From: Kitasatospora sp. A2-31 | GTDB taxonomy: Bacteria; Actinomycetota; Actinomycetes; Streptomycetales; Streptomycetaceae | Direction of reading: 5' to 3' | Assembly: GCF_022288725.1 (NCBI RefSeq) | Contig: NZ_JAKNTA010000006.1 | Location: 127,278 to 191,277, forward strand | Length of the DNA stretch: 64,000 nucleotides | Shown here: one piece after another, positions 1 through 8,307 of the stretch | Layout of the letters: every line of letters begins with the position of its first letter | How positions within the stretch are numbered: position 1 is the first letter of the stretch | Notes under the pieces: model-generated | Databases searched by the model: none | What the model saw: only the letters and a program-made list of their open reading frames with translations | What the model was told of the DNA's origin: nothing | Program-made: the position numbers and the translations under genes

Positions 1-649
1 TGACGGTCATCGAGTAGAAGCCGCCGGAGTTGACGCGCTTGCCGTCGTCGCCGAAGTACCCGCCCGTCTCGGTCCAACCGCCCACCGAGATCATGGTCTT
101 GACGTTCGGGTACTGCTTCTTGAACTTCGTCAGCAGGTTGAAGTGGCCCTTGTAGGGCAGCGACGGGTCCAGCTCGGCGCCGGGCACCCCCGGGAACGAG
201 ATGCCGGTGGCCTCGTTCTTGTCGTTGTCGGTGCCGACGGAGATCCTGTTGTCGCCGCCGACGTGCCCGAACGCGTAGTTGAGGTGGGTGACCTTGTCCC
301 AGGGGACGTCGCTCACCAGGTAGGGCGGGGTGCCGTCCTTGCCGGTCCGCCAGCCGGTGAAGTAGCCGATGATGCGGCGCTGGTGGTCGGCGCCCATCTT
401 CTCGCGGCCGGCGCTGTCGTAGACGCTGCAGTACGGGACGTCGACCCCGGGGGTCTGGTACAGCCCGTCGGGGCGACAGGCCGCGTTGTCGACGGCGGCG
501 GACGCCTGCGAGGGCGCGGCGCCCAGCGTCGCCATCAGCAGGCCGGCCAGGCCGGCGGCCGCCAGCGAGGCCAGGCCGGCGCGGGCGGCCGGGCTCGTGG
601 AGCGGCGGTCGGCGGGGGGACGCCGCGTCGCCGTGCTTCGGATCAACAC
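1..649 (-). CDS. secreted GH18 chitinase, N-terminal part (truncated by window edge)
   Basis: Reverse-strand reading from GTG 649 gives a basic N-terminus, a hydrophobic Ala/Leu segment (about residues 24-45) and a likely signal cleavage after an ASA motif, so it should be exported. The mature part contains RRIIGYFTGWR and, near the window edge, the SVGGWT motif of the GH18 beta-3 strand; the catalytic DxxDxDxE lies outside the window. GH18 enzymes hydrolyse chitin by substrate-assisted catalysis. GTG is chosen because GGAGG lies five bases upstream. The promoter region holds two chitinase-type direct repeats (separate entry), which supports a role in chitin use together with the PTS and GH20 genes in this window. 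The other strand also has an open frame, but it shows no motifs. Confidence 0.9.
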   Translation of the reverse strand, partial: MLIRSTATRRPPADRRSTSPAARAGLASLAAAGLAGLLMATLGAAPSQASAAVDNAACRPDGLYQTPGVDVPYCSVYDSAGREKMGADHQRRIIGYFTGWRTGKDGTPPYLVSDVPWDKVTHLNYAFGHVGGDNRISVGTDNDKNEATGISFPGVPGAELDPSLPYKGHFNLLTKFKKQYPNVKTMISVGGWTETGGYFGDDGKRVNSGGFYSMTV

Positions 650-724
650 TCGGTCCTCCGGGAGAGAGTGTCGGCGCGTGCCTGTGGGGGAGCACGCACG
701 TGGGGGAATGCAGAATTGGCGCCG

Positions 725-767
725 AACGTATGTGGTCTGAACCACATAGGTCAATAGGTCTGTACCA
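725..767 (-). promoter_or_regulatory. chitinase promoter with two DasR/chi-type 12-bp direct repeats
   Basis: On the minus strand TGGTACAGACCT (767-756) and TGGTTCAGACCA (744-733) are two same-orientation copies 23 bp apart. They match the Streptomyces chitinase repeat TGGTCCAGACCT at 11 and 10 of 12 positions, and the second matches the DasR core at 10 of 12. A -35-like TTGACC (754-749) lies between them and a -10-like TACGTT (730-725) follows after an 18-bp spacer, so the repeats bracket the -35 element, as known for chi promoters. The site is about 85-120 bp upstream of the GTG start. Confidence 0.8.
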
Positions 768-866
768 ATTGATCGTCAGTTTCCTCCCGGCGAGGCCGTG
801 ACCGATCCTCGCGCCGATCGTTCACCGACCGGGGACGGGCGCACACCAGCCCGAAGGGGGACGACC

Positions 867-1586
867 ATGACGATCAAGTACACGCGTGAACTGCTCGCGG
901 CCACCGCGGCGACGGCGGCCTCGCTCGACGAGATGCTCACCGCCCTCGGCAAGGAGCCGAACAAGGACCGGCGCAAGTACCTGCGCCGCAAGCTGACCGA
1001 GTACGCGATCGACACGTCGCACTTCCGGCGCACTGGCAGCGTCTACACCCGCGAGGTCCTCACGGAAGCGGTCTCCGCCTGCCAGAGCGTCGCCGGCGTC
1101 GTTCGGTACCTCAACCAGCGCCAGGCCGGTGGCACCCAGGCTCACATCGGCCGCCGGATCAAGGCGCTGGGCATCGACATCTCGCACTTCACCGGGCAGG
1201 CGCACAGCCGCGGCAAGCCGGGCCCCACCCGCATTCCGGCCGAACGGCTCCTCACCCGCCGCCCGTGGGACGCCAAACGGCTGCCGGGCGGGCGGATCCG
1301 GCGGGCCCTGACGGAACTCGGTCGACCCGAGCTGTGCGAGGGCTGCGGCACCGGCCCCGAGTGGCAAGGGCGTCGGCTGACCCTGGAGGTCGATCACATC
1401 AGCGGGGACTGGTCCGACAACCGCCCCTGCAACCTCCGGCTGCTCTGCCCGAACTGCCACGCCGTCACCGAGACTTACTGCGGCCGCAACAGGAGCAGGC
1501 GGCGCGAGCCGGCCCTGGAGGTCGGCCAGGGCGACGCCCCCCCTCGAAATGGCGGTGTCCGCGCCCGGGACAAGCCCCTAGACTGA
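867..1586 (+). CDS. HNH endonuclease domain protein
   Basis: A 239-residue protein whose C-terminal third carries a zinc-finger HNH nuclease: CEGC at residues 157-160, then the VDHISGDWSDN block (His177 at the first H position, Asn as the central N) and LLCPNCHAVT (Cys194, Cys197, His198). The Cys pairs should bind structural zinc and the HNH residues a catalytic metal. The N-terminal two thirds is basic, with two similar segments each resembling a short helical DNA-binding repeat; I do not recognise it. The start ATG 867 has AAGGGGG six bases upstream. It stands alone, just before a tRNA-Leu gene, with no adjacent terminase or methylase, so it is either a resident HNH gene or a remnant of an integrated element. 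Confidence 0.8.
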   Translation: MTIKYTRELLAATAATAASLDEMLTALGKEPNKDRRKYLRRKLTEYAIDTSHFRRTGSVYTREVLTEAVSACQSVAGVVRYLNQRQAGGTQAHIGRRIKALGIDISHFTGQAHSRGKPGPTRIPAERLLTRRPWDAKRLPGGRIRRALTELGRPELCEGCGTGPEWQGRRLTLEVDHISGDWSDNRPCNLRLLCPNCHAVTETYCGRNRSRRREPALEVGQGDAPPRNGGVRARDKPLD

Positions 1587-1593
1587 AGGCCAT

Positions 1594-1676
1594 GCGGCCT
1601 TGGCGAAATGGCAGCCGCGCGGGTTTTAGGTGCCCGTGGGAGAAATCCCGTGAGGGTTCGAATCCCTCAGGCCGCA
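1594..1676 (+). tRNA. tRNA-Leu (anticodon UAG)
   Basis: The acceptor arms GCGGCCT (1594-1600) and AGGCCGC (1669-1675) pair fully. The anticodon stem CGGGT/GCCCG encloses loop TTTAGGT with anticodon TAG at 1627-1629. A long class II variable arm follows, as expected for leucine, then the T-loop GGTTCGAATCC. The 3' CCA is not encoded. It reads CUA and probably other CUN codons. Confidence 0.95.
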
Positions 1677-1689
1677 CGAGCCTTTGAAT

Positions 1690-1738
1690 CGAAGGCCCGC
1701 TCGAAGAAGATCTTCGAGCGGGCCTTCGGCTGCCAGAG
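1690..1738. terminator. long perfect hairpin between tRNA-Leu and rdgB
   Basis: The inverted repeat begins CGAAGGCCCGCTCGAAGA and closes with its exact complement. It lies between the convergent tRNA-Leu and rdgB and so probably terminates both. Confidence 0.8.
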
Positions 1739-1744
1739 GCTGCC

Positions 1745-2350
1745 TCAGCCCAGCAGGTCCTTCACCACCGGGGCCAGGGCGCGGAAGGCCTGGCCGCGGT
1801 GGCTGATGGCGTTCTTCTCCGCCGGGGTCAGCTCGGCGCAGGTGCGGGTCTCGCCGAGGGGCTGGAGGATCGGGTCGTAGCCGAAGCCGCCGTCGCCGGA
1901 CGGCGCGGTGCGCAGGGTGCCGAGGAGGCGGCCCTCGACGACGCGCTCGGTGCCGTCGGGCAGGGCGAGGGCGGCCGCGCAGAAGAAGTGGGCGCCGCGG
2001 TGGGCGGCGTCGATGTCGGAGAGCTGGGCGAGCAGCAGCTCCAGGTTGGCGCGGTCGTCGCCGTGCTTGCCGGCCCAGCGGGCGGAGAAGATGCCGGGGG
2101 CACCGTTCAGCACGTCCACGCAGAGGCCGGAGTCGTCGGCCACGGCGGGCAGGCCGGTGGCACGGGCGAGCGCGTGGGCCTTGAGGAGCGCGTTCTCGGC
2201 GAAGGTCACGCCGGTCTCGGGGACGTCCGGGACCTCGGGGTAGGCGTCGGCGCCGACCAGTTCGACGTCGAGGCCGGCGTCACCCAGGATGGCCCGGAGC
2301 TCGGCGACCTTGTGCTGGTTGCGGGTGGCGAGAATCAGACGGGTGGACAT
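1745..2350 (-). CDS. rdgB: XTP/dITP pyrophosphatase (RdgB/HAM1 family)
   Basis: The 201-residue protein is full length for the family, which hydrolyses non-canonical purine nucleoside triphosphates (ITP, dITP, XTP) to monophosphates so they are not incorporated into nucleic acid. Family signatures are clear: ATRNQHK at residues 8-14 (substrate loop), ADDSGLCVD at 71-79 with the catalytic Asp, PGIFSARWAG at 85-94, GGFGYDP at 154-160 and NAISHRGQA near 180-188. It is the last gene of a minus-strand group (rph, lipoprotein, rdgB), the usual streptomycete order, and starts 38 bp after the lipoprotein stop. A strong hairpin follows it. Confidence 0.96.
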   Translation of the reverse strand: MSTRLILATRNQHKVAELRAILGDAGLDVELVGADAYPEVPDVPETGVTFAENALLKAHALARATGLPAVADDSGLCVDVLNGAPGIFSARWAGKHGDDRANLELLLAQLSDIDAAHRGAHFFCAAALALPDGTERVVEGRLLGTLRTAPSGDGGFGYDPILQPLGETRTCAELTPAEKNAISHRGQAFRALAPVVKDLLG

Positions 2351-2387
2351 GAACCCACCCTAACCGCCCGGTCTCCGGGGCCCGGCG

Positions 2388-2792
2388 TCAGCCGGTGCAG
2401 ACCTTGGTCAGGTTGCCGGCGGCGTCGCCCAGCGGCTTGAGGTCCGGGACCTGCTTGTTGTTGACGGCCTGCTGGAGCTTGTCGACCTGGGTGTTGAGGT
2501 CGGTGACGGCCTTGGCGACGTCGGTGTTCGAGGAGTTCTTGCCCAGCTGGTCCAGGTCGTTCTTCAGCTTCTGCAGCGACTGCCCGGCGGCGGCGGCGTC
2601 GTTGCTCGCGTTGTTGAACGCGGAGACGACGTCGTTGACGTCGCCCGTGATGGTGACGGCGGTGTTGCCGCAGTCGATGGCCTTCTGGACGGCCGAGCAG
2701 CTGACCACGCTGAGCGGCAGGACGGCGATGAGCGCGGCCACGGCGAGGGCGGCGGGGCGGGTGATGCCGGCGCGGGTGATGCTGTCGGGCAT
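2388..2792 (-). CDS. small secreted lipoprotein, function unknown
   Basis: A 134-residue protein with a lipoprotein signal peptide: Arg at residue 7, a hydrophobic core (AALAVAALIAVLPL) and lipobox VVSC, giving a mature N-terminal Cys32. The remainder is polar and predicted helical with heptad-like spacing (QSLQKLKNDLDQLGK), suggesting a small coiled coil. Two further Cys residues, near residue 41 and at the C-terminus, could form a disulfide. It lies between rph and rdgB on the same strand, a position conserved in streptomycetes as far as I know, but nothing ties it to RNA or nucleotide metabolism. I do not recognise a named family. Confidence 0.85.
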   Translation of the reverse strand: MPDSITRAGITRPAALAVAALIAVLPLSVVSCSAVQKAIDCGNTAVTITGDVNDVVSAFNNASNDAAAAGQSLQKLKNDLDQLGKNSSNTDVAKAVTDLNTQVDKLQQAVNNKQVPDLKPLGDAAGNLTKVCTG

Positions 2793-2848
2793 CAGGTCCT
2801 CCTCGGGGCGCAGGTTCCGTAGGGGACGGACGCGCGCGAGGGGGCTCG

Positions 2849-2879
2849 CGGTTCCCGCAACGGTGTGCTGCGGGAACCG
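2849..2879 (-). terminator. hairpin between rph and the lipoprotein gene
   Basis: Arms CGGTTCCCGCA and TGCGGGAACCG are perfect complements around a 9-nt loop. It would end rph transcription before the downstream lipoprotein-rdgB pair. Confidence 0.7.
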
Positions 2880-2969
2880 TACGGTCTCCGGGCCCGGCGT
2901 GTAAACGCCGGACCGCGGAGAGCCGGTGGTGAAGCGGGGTGCGGCAGGAGGGAGCGACGTGAAGGGGGG

Positions 2970-3695
<726 letters not shown>

Positions 3696-3939
3696 AGGCA
3701 CCGAGCGTAGCCGCTCCGCCGGGTGCTCCGGGTTCGCCCCGACCGGTCCGCGATCGTGCTCCGAAAGGCGCCGGCCCGCCGGCCCCGGAGGGCGGGCGGG
3801 CCGGCGGCGGCGCGTCCGAGCGCGGTGCCCGGGGGCCCCGGGCGTCCCGGGCGTCCCGGGCGCAGCGGGGGCGGCGGGGGCGGCGAGCCCGGTGCGAGCA
3901 GCCGGGTGACGAGCCGCGCGGCGGGCCGAGGGGCTCAGC

Positions 3940-4173
3940 TCACATCATGTCCTCGATGTCGGCGGCGATCGGGTCGGCGTCGGTGCCGATGACGACCTGG
4001 ATCGCGGTGCCCATCTTGACGACGCCGTGGGCGCCGGCGGCCTTCAGCGCGGCCTCGTCGACGAGGGAGGCGTCCTTGACCTCGGTGCGCAGGCGGGTGA
4101 TGCAGCCCTCGACCTCTTCGATGTTCTCGATGCCGCCCAGACCGGCGACGATCTTCTCAGCCTTGCTGGCCAT
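3940..4173 (-). CDS. nagF: PTS EIIB component, N-acetylglucosamine specific (NagF type)
   Basis: A 77-residue single-domain EIIB. The phosphoryl-accepting cysteine is Cys24 in the context EGCITRLRTEV, the standard glucose-family EIIB signature. It would take phosphate from EIIA(Crr) and pass it to GlcNAc entering through the EIIC permeases NagE1/NagE2 encoded next door on the opposite strand; streptomycetes keep EIIB and EIIC as separate proteins. No EIIA gene is present here. The 400-bp divergent spacer to nagE1 holds a DasR operator on the nagE1 side and only a weak operator-like sequence (about 4330-4341, 8 of 12 matches) on this side. Confidence 0.93.
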   Translation of the reverse strand: MASKAEKIVAGLGGIENIEEVEGCITRLRTEVKDASLVDEAALKAAGAHGVVKMGTAIQVVIGTDADPIAADIEDMM

Positions 4174-4454
4174 CTGTCTCTCCCTCTGTCTCGGCCCGCC
4201 GGCTGATCTGCCGGGTGCCGTCCTGCGCTGTGCTGGGTACCCCCGGCCGGAGGCCGGTGGCGGGTCGGTACCGGTGCTGACGCGGATTCAGCCGCCGTCG
4301 CGCCGCACGGCGGCGCGACAAGCATCACCCGATCTGGACCGGTCTGCCACGTTAGTCCACTTTTGGCCCATTTCGGCGCGCACCGTATGGATCTTCGCCG
4401 GAGGATGGCGATCAGCGGGGCTTCGTCCCGGCGCGCGCGGCCTGCGTACCGAAA

Positions 4455-4470
4455 AGTGGTCTACACCAAT
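4455..4470 (+). promoter_or_regulatory. DasR operator (dre) upstream of nagE1
   Basis: The core TGGTCTACACCA at 4457-4468 differs from the DasR consensus core TGGTCTAGACCA at one of 12 positions. It lies about 107 bp upstream of the nagE1 start in the nagF/nagE1 divergent region. DasR is a GntR-family repressor that leaves such sites when bound by GlcN-6-P. Confidence 0.85.
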
Positions 4471-4576
4471 ATATGTGTACTCCGATGAACGCAGGAAGGG
4501 CCCCGGTGGTTCCAGAGCCCCGCCCGGCGGCCCCGACCGGGGGATCCGCGGCCGGCAGCTGCTCGGAGGGCGACGG

Positions 4577-5866
4577 ATGAGTTCGGCAGGCGCCGCGGCC
4601 CCGCGGACCACGCGGTGGCACACCTTCTACGGCGGGCTCCAGAAGATGGGCCGCTCGCTGCAGCTGCCGGTGGCGGTGCTCCCGGCGGCCGGCATCCTCA
4701 ACCGGCTCGGCCAGCCCGACGTCTTCGGCCCGGACGGCCTGGGCTGGGACAACGTGGCCAAGGTCTTCGCGGCGGCGGGCGGAGCCCTGCTGGACTCCTC
4801 CTTCGGTCTGCCGATGCTGTTCTGCGTCGGCGTCGCCATCGGGATGGCCAAGAAGGCGGACGGCTCGACGGCGCTCGCGGCGGTGGTCGGCTTCCTCGTC
4901 TACTTCGAGGTGCTCCAGGCCTTCCCCGAGAAGTGCAAGCCGCCGACGGTGCTGATCAGCGACCAGTGCATCGACTTCACCTCGGCCAAGGCCGCGGCCG
5001 CGGTCTACCAGAACCCGGGCGTGCTGGGCGGCCTCCTGCTGGGCCTGATCTCGGCCTGGCTCTGGATGCGCTTCCACCGCACCAGGCTGGTGGACTGGCT
5101 GGGCTTCTTCAACGGCCGCCGCCTGGTGCCGATGATCACCGCCGTGGCGGGCCTGTTGCTGGCCTGCCTCTCGGTCTGGGTCTGGCCGCCGATCGGCCGC
5201 ACCCTCACCGACCTGAGCCAGCACCTCTCCGACCTGGGGTCGGTCGGCGCCGGCATCTTCGGCGTCCTCAACCGCGTGCTGCTGCTGGTCGGCATGCACC
5301 AGCTGCTGAACTTCTTCCTCTGGTTCCAGTTCGGCGACTACACCAAGCCGGACGGCGCCGTCGTCCACGGCGACATCCCGCGCTTCCTGGCGGGCGACCC
5401 GACGGCCGGGCAGTTCACCTCCGGATTCTTCCCCATCATGATGTTCGCCCTGCCCGCCGCCGCGCTGGCGATCGCCCACGCCGCCAAGCCGCACCGCCGC
5501 AAGGAGATCTACGGCCTGATGCTCTCGGTCGGCCTGACCTCCTTCGTCACGGGCATCACCGAGCCGATCGAGTACTCCTTCGCCTACATCGCGCCCGCCC
5601 TGTACGCGGTGCACGCCCTGCTGACCGGTGCGTCGATGGCGATCACCTGGGGGCTCGGGGTCCACGACGGGTTCAGCTTCTCGGCCGGCCTGATCGACTA
5701 CGCGCTCAACTGGGGGCTGGCCACCAAGCCCTGGCTGATCCTCCCGATCGGGGCCTGCTTCGCCGTCGTGTACTACGCGCTGTTCCGCTTCATCATCGTG
5801 AAATTCGACGTGAAAACCCCCGGACGCGAGGACGAGAGCGAGGTCGAGGACGTGACGAAGGCATAA
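4577..5866 (+). CDS. nagE1: PTS EIIC permease, N-acetylglucosamine specific (NagE1)
   Basis: A 429-residue multi-pass membrane permease that imports and phosphorylates GlcNAc with EIIB NagF. Typical EIIC features include SLQLPVAVLPAAGIL near the N-terminus, the ADGSTALAA segment, GMHQLLNFF, and the substrate-site GITEPIE near residues 326-332, followed by HALLTG and GVHDGFSFSAGLIDY. ATG 4577 is chosen because GGAGGG lies six bases upstream; the frame is open far 5' but that part is not protein-like. It has no fused EIIB domain. It is closely related to nagE2 downstream, implying duplication. Between residues 105 and 130 it has an extra Cys-containing loop (CKPPTVLISDQC) that nagE2 lacks. The dre upstream points to DasR control. 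Confidence 0.95.
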   Translation: MSSAGAAAPRTTRWHTFYGGLQKMGRSLQLPVAVLPAAGILNRLGQPDVFGPDGLGWDNVAKVFAAAGGALLDSSFGLPMLFCVGVAIGMAKKADGSTALAAVVGFLVYFEVLQAFPEKCKPPTVLISDQCIDFTSAKAAAAVYQNPGVLGGLLLGLISAWLWMRFHRTRLVDWLGFFNGRRLVPMITAVAGLLLACLSVWVWPPIGRTLTDLSQHLSDLGSVGAGIFGVLNRVLLLVGMHQLLNFFLWFQFGDYTKPDGAVVHGDIPRFLAGDPTAGQFTSGFFPIMMFALPAAALAIAHAAKPHRRKEIYGLMLSVGLTSFVTGITEPIEYSFAYIAPALYAVHALLTGASMAITWGLGVHDGFSFSAGLIDYALNWGLATKPWLILPIGACFAVVYYALFRFIIVKFDVKTPGREDESEVEDVTKA

Positions 5867-5892
5867 ACCGAGCGTCACCGCGCATTGTCCGC

Positions 5893-5925
5893 GACCGGCC
5901 CCCGGAGCGTTCGGCCGGGGGGCTT
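5893..5925 (+). terminator. hairpin after nagE1
   Basis: CCCCCGG (5899-5905) pairs with CCGGGGG (5915-5921) 30 bp after the nagE1 stop. Without a T-run it is a typical actinobacterial terminator and would separate nagE1 from nagE2. Confidence 0.6.
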
Positions 5926-6283
5926 CGCCATTTCCGGAACAGCGGTTCGGCCGAATGTCCGGAACACCGGCATTTCCCCGGCGGGGAATTCGGCGGCGGC
6001 CCGGACGGCGCGGCCGGGCGGGCCGCGGCGCCGCCCGCACGGTGCCGCGGCGGCGCCGGGCGGGGCTGCGACCCGGCCCGGGAGGCAGGGTCCGCGGCAC
6101 GCCGGCCGGGTGGGGGAATGATCGCCCGCCGGCGCGCGCCGGACCGACCGACAATCGGCGGCCACGGTTCCCCACGGGCGCCGCCACGGGTTTCTCGGAG
6201 CGAACGGGACGGAGCCTTCGACTCCGCCGCCACGGGTCCAGGGGGGAATCCGGACTCCGGGGTGCGGCGAGCCGGGCCTCCGG

Positions 6284-6364
6284 CCGGGCGGGGATGGGCC
6301 GCGGCAGACCCGCCCGGCCGCGACCGCCGGGAGGCGGGGGCGGCCGCGGCCCATCCCCGCCCGG
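6284..6364. repeat. 21-bp perfect inverted repeat in the nagE1-nagE2 gap
   Basis: The 5867-6568 gap holds no convincing gene. Arms at 6284-6304 and 6344-6364 (CCGGGCGGGGATGGGCCGCG plus one base and its exact complement) are separated by 39 bp that is itself GC-rich. Both arms are longer than needed for a terminator and lie about 260 bp before the nagE2 operators. Downstream, 6430-6545 is AT-richer and probably contains the nagE2 promoter. Confidence 0.7.
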
Positions 6365-6568
6365 GTGTCACCGCCCGGCCGTCCCCGCACCGCCGGGCCC
6401 GCCGACCGGGCCCCGCCGGCACCCGGGCCTTTTTGTTGCGCAAATAGCCAAAATCCCAATCACCGCCGGTAATCATGATCGTCGTTCCGCGGGTAGGTTT
6501 CGATTTCATAGCGCTTCCCGCCGACACCGCTTTCGAGGGTTCCCCCCCTTCCCCGCCCGTGCTACAAA

Positions 6569-6600
6569 ACTGGTCTACACCACGTGTGGTGTAGACCAGT
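6569..6600 (+). promoter_or_regulatory. twin mirror-image DasR operators upstream of nagE2
   Basis: Two dre cores, TGGTCTACACCA (6571-6582) and TGGTGTAGACCA (6587-6598), are exact reverse complements and form a 32-bp palindrome with 15-bp arms around a GT centre. Each matches the DasR core at 11 of 12 positions. The S. coelicolor nagE2 promoter is known to have two dre sites, so this agrees with established regulation. The site ends 65 bp before the start codon. Confidence 0.92.
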
Positions 6601-6665
6601 TCGCGGTTCGGCCCCCTGTGCACCTACCCCCGACCGACCCGCCCTGCCGTTAGGAACCCACCCCC

Positions 6666-7925
6666 ATGAGTCAGTCTGCGCAGGCACCGGCGCCCGCCGC
6701 GGCTCCGGCCAAGACCAAGAAGTTCGGCTCCGGCCTCCTGCCCGGCCTCCAGAAGGTCGGCCGCAGCCTCCAGCTCCCCATCGCCGTGCTGCCCGCGGCC
6801 GGTCTGCTGGCTCGCCTGGGCCAGCCGGACGTCCACGAGAGCTGGCACTTCCCGGCGAAGCTGGTCGAGGTCTTCGGCGCCGCCGGCACCGCGATCACCG
6901 GCGCCCTGCCGCTGCTGTTCTGCGTCGGCATCGCCATCGGCTACGCCAAGAAGGCGGACGGCTCCACCGCGCTCGCCGCGCTGGTCGGCTACCTCGTCTT
7001 CAAGAACGTGCTGACCGCGTTCCCGGCCGACGGCACCGTCACGGCGGCCCTGCCGAAGGGCGAACCGCAGAACCCGGGCGTGCTCGGCGGCATCGTCGTC
7101 GGCCTGCTCTCCGCGATCCTCTGGCAGAAGTTCCACCGCACCAAGCTGGTGGACTGGCTGGGCTTCTTCAACGGCCGCCGCCTGGTGCCGATCATCATGG
7201 CCTTCGTCGGCACCGGCCTGGGCATCCTCTTCGGCCTCTGCTGGCAGCCGATCGGTGACGCGATCTCCCACGTCAACGACGGCCTGGTGGGCGCGGGCGC
7301 GGCCGGTGCCGGCATCTTCGGCCTGATCAACCGCGCGCTGATCCCGATCGGCATGCACCAGTTCGTCAACACGTACGCGTGGTTCCAGACCGGCGACTAC
7401 ACCGCCGCCGACGGCACCGCCGTCCACGGCGACATCAACCGCTTCCTGGCGGGCGACCCGACGGCCGGCCAGTTCATGTCCGGCTTCTTCCCGATCATGA
7501 TGTTCGCGCTGCCCGCCGCCGCGCTGGCCATCGCCCACGCCGCCCGTCCGGAGCGCCGCAAGGTCGTCCTGGGCATGATGACCTCGCTGGCCCTCACCAG
7601 CATCGTCACCGGCGTCACCGAGCCGATCGAGTTCACCTTCCTCTTCATCGCCCCGGCGCTCTACGCCGTGCACGCCGTCCTGACCGCCGTCTCGATGGCG
7701 GTGACCTGGGCCCTCGGCGTCCACGACGGCTTCAGCTTCTCGGCCGGCCTGATCGACTACGCGATCAACTTCCACCTGGCCTCCAAGCCGCTGCTGATCA
7801 TCCCGATCGGTCTGGTCTTCGGCGCGATCTACTACTTCGTGTTCCGCTTCGCGATCGTCAGGTTCAACCTCAAGACCCCCGGTCGCGAGGACGACGACGA
7901 GATCGAGGACGTGACGAAGGCCTAA
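6666..7925 (+). CDS. nagE2: PTS EIIC permease, N-acetylglucosamine specific (NagE2)
   Basis: A 419-residue EIIC membrane permease, the close paralogue of NagE1 (same LVDWLGFFNGRRLVP, AGDPTAGQF, FFPIMMFALPAAALAIAHA and HDGFSFSAGLIDYA blocks, and the same TPGRED...VEDVTKA-type tail). In S. coelicolor the NagE2 orthologue is the main GlcNAc importer. The active-site GVTEPIE lies at about residues 316-322. An AGGA sits 10 bases before ATG 6666. Expression should be repressed by DasR through the twin operator at 6569-6600 and induced during chitin degradation. A strong hairpin follows the gene. Confidence 0.95.
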   Translation: MSQSAQAPAPAAAPAKTKKFGSGLLPGLQKVGRSLQLPIAVLPAAGLLARLGQPDVHESWHFPAKLVEVFGAAGTAITGALPLLFCVGIAIGYAKKADGSTALAALVGYLVFKNVLTAFPADGTVTAALPKGEPQNPGVLGGIVVGLLSAILWQKFHRTKLVDWLGFFNGRRLVPIIMAFVGTGLGILFGLCWQPIGDAISHVNDGLVGAGAAGAGIFGLINRALIPIGMHQFVNTYAWFQTGDYTAADGTAVHGDINRFLAGDPTAGQFMSGFFPIMMFALPAAALAIAHAARPERRKVVLGMMTSLALTSIVTGVTEPIEFTFLFIAPALYAVHAVLTAVSMAVTWALGVHDGFSFSAGLIDYAINFHLASKPLLIIPIGLVFGAIYYFVFRFAIVRFNLKTPGREDDDEIEDVTKA

Positions 7926-7951
7926 CGCCCGTCAGCTCCCCGACGCCGCTC

Positions 7952-7999
7952 ACGGCCCCGCCCCGCCGCCTGCTCCCCCAGGCGGCGGGGCGGGGCCGT
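7952..7999 (+). terminator. strong hairpin after nagE2
   Basis: Twenty-one-bp perfect arms (7952-7972 and 7979-7999) with a 6-nt loop lie 27 bp after the nagE2 stop. It is one of the most stable stem-loops in the window. Confidence 0.85.
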
Positions 8000-8059
8000 T
8001 CCGCGTTCGGGGCGCCGGGCCGGGCGGGGCCGTTCCGCGTTCGGGGCGCCGGGCCGGGC
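7992..8059. repeat. exact 34-bp tandem duplication
   Basis: Unit 7992-8025 is repeated without mismatch at 8026-8059. The first copy starts inside the right arm of the nagE2 terminator. It is non-coding and looks like a recent slippage duplication. Confidence 0.9.
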
Positions 8060-8229
8060 GCTGCTCCGGGCGCGGTCCGGGCGCGGGCGGGGGCGACCAC
8101 GGCCGGTCCGCGGCCGTTCCGTCGTCGGTCCGCCGTCGGTCCGCCGTGGGTCCTCCACCGAGCCGAGGGCTGAGACGACGGCTGAGACGACGGTTGACGA
8201 ACCGACGAGATCGCTGGTCAACTGATCCG

Positions 8230-8307
8230 GTGAACGCCCGGCGCATCCTGGTCTCCCGCAGCCACATCGACTTCGGTCGCGTGTGGTCGGCGGCGTGTTG
8301 CGCCTGA
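8230..8307 (+). CDS. cysteine-responsive leader peptide upstream of the monooxygenase pair
   Basis: A 25-residue ORF from GTG 8230 ends WSAACCA. It carries the SRSHIDFGRVWS block, the R-x-H-x-D-x-x-R signature followed by Cys that marks actinobacterial putative leader peptides of sulfur genes. TTGACG (8194-8199) and TCAACT (8218-8223) with an 18-bp spacer would place transcription initiation at or next to the GTG, so it is probably translated from a leaderless mRNA; no ribosome site is visible. It lies 154 bp before the first of two flavin monooxygenases. Ribosome stalling at the adjacent Cys codons when cysteine is scarce would be the expected switch; this is inference from related leaders. 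Confidence 0.8.
   Translation: MNARRILVSRSHIDFGRVWSAACCA

Noticed and set aside
143..757. Plus-strand 204-residue open frame opposite the chitinase
   Set aside because: Arg/Gly/Ala-rich with no motifs; it is the shadow of a GH18 gene with signal peptide, ribosome site and chi-type promoter.
4330..4341. DasR-like site before nagF
   Set aside because: Only 8 of 12 core matches; too weak to list beside the 10-11 of 12 sites.
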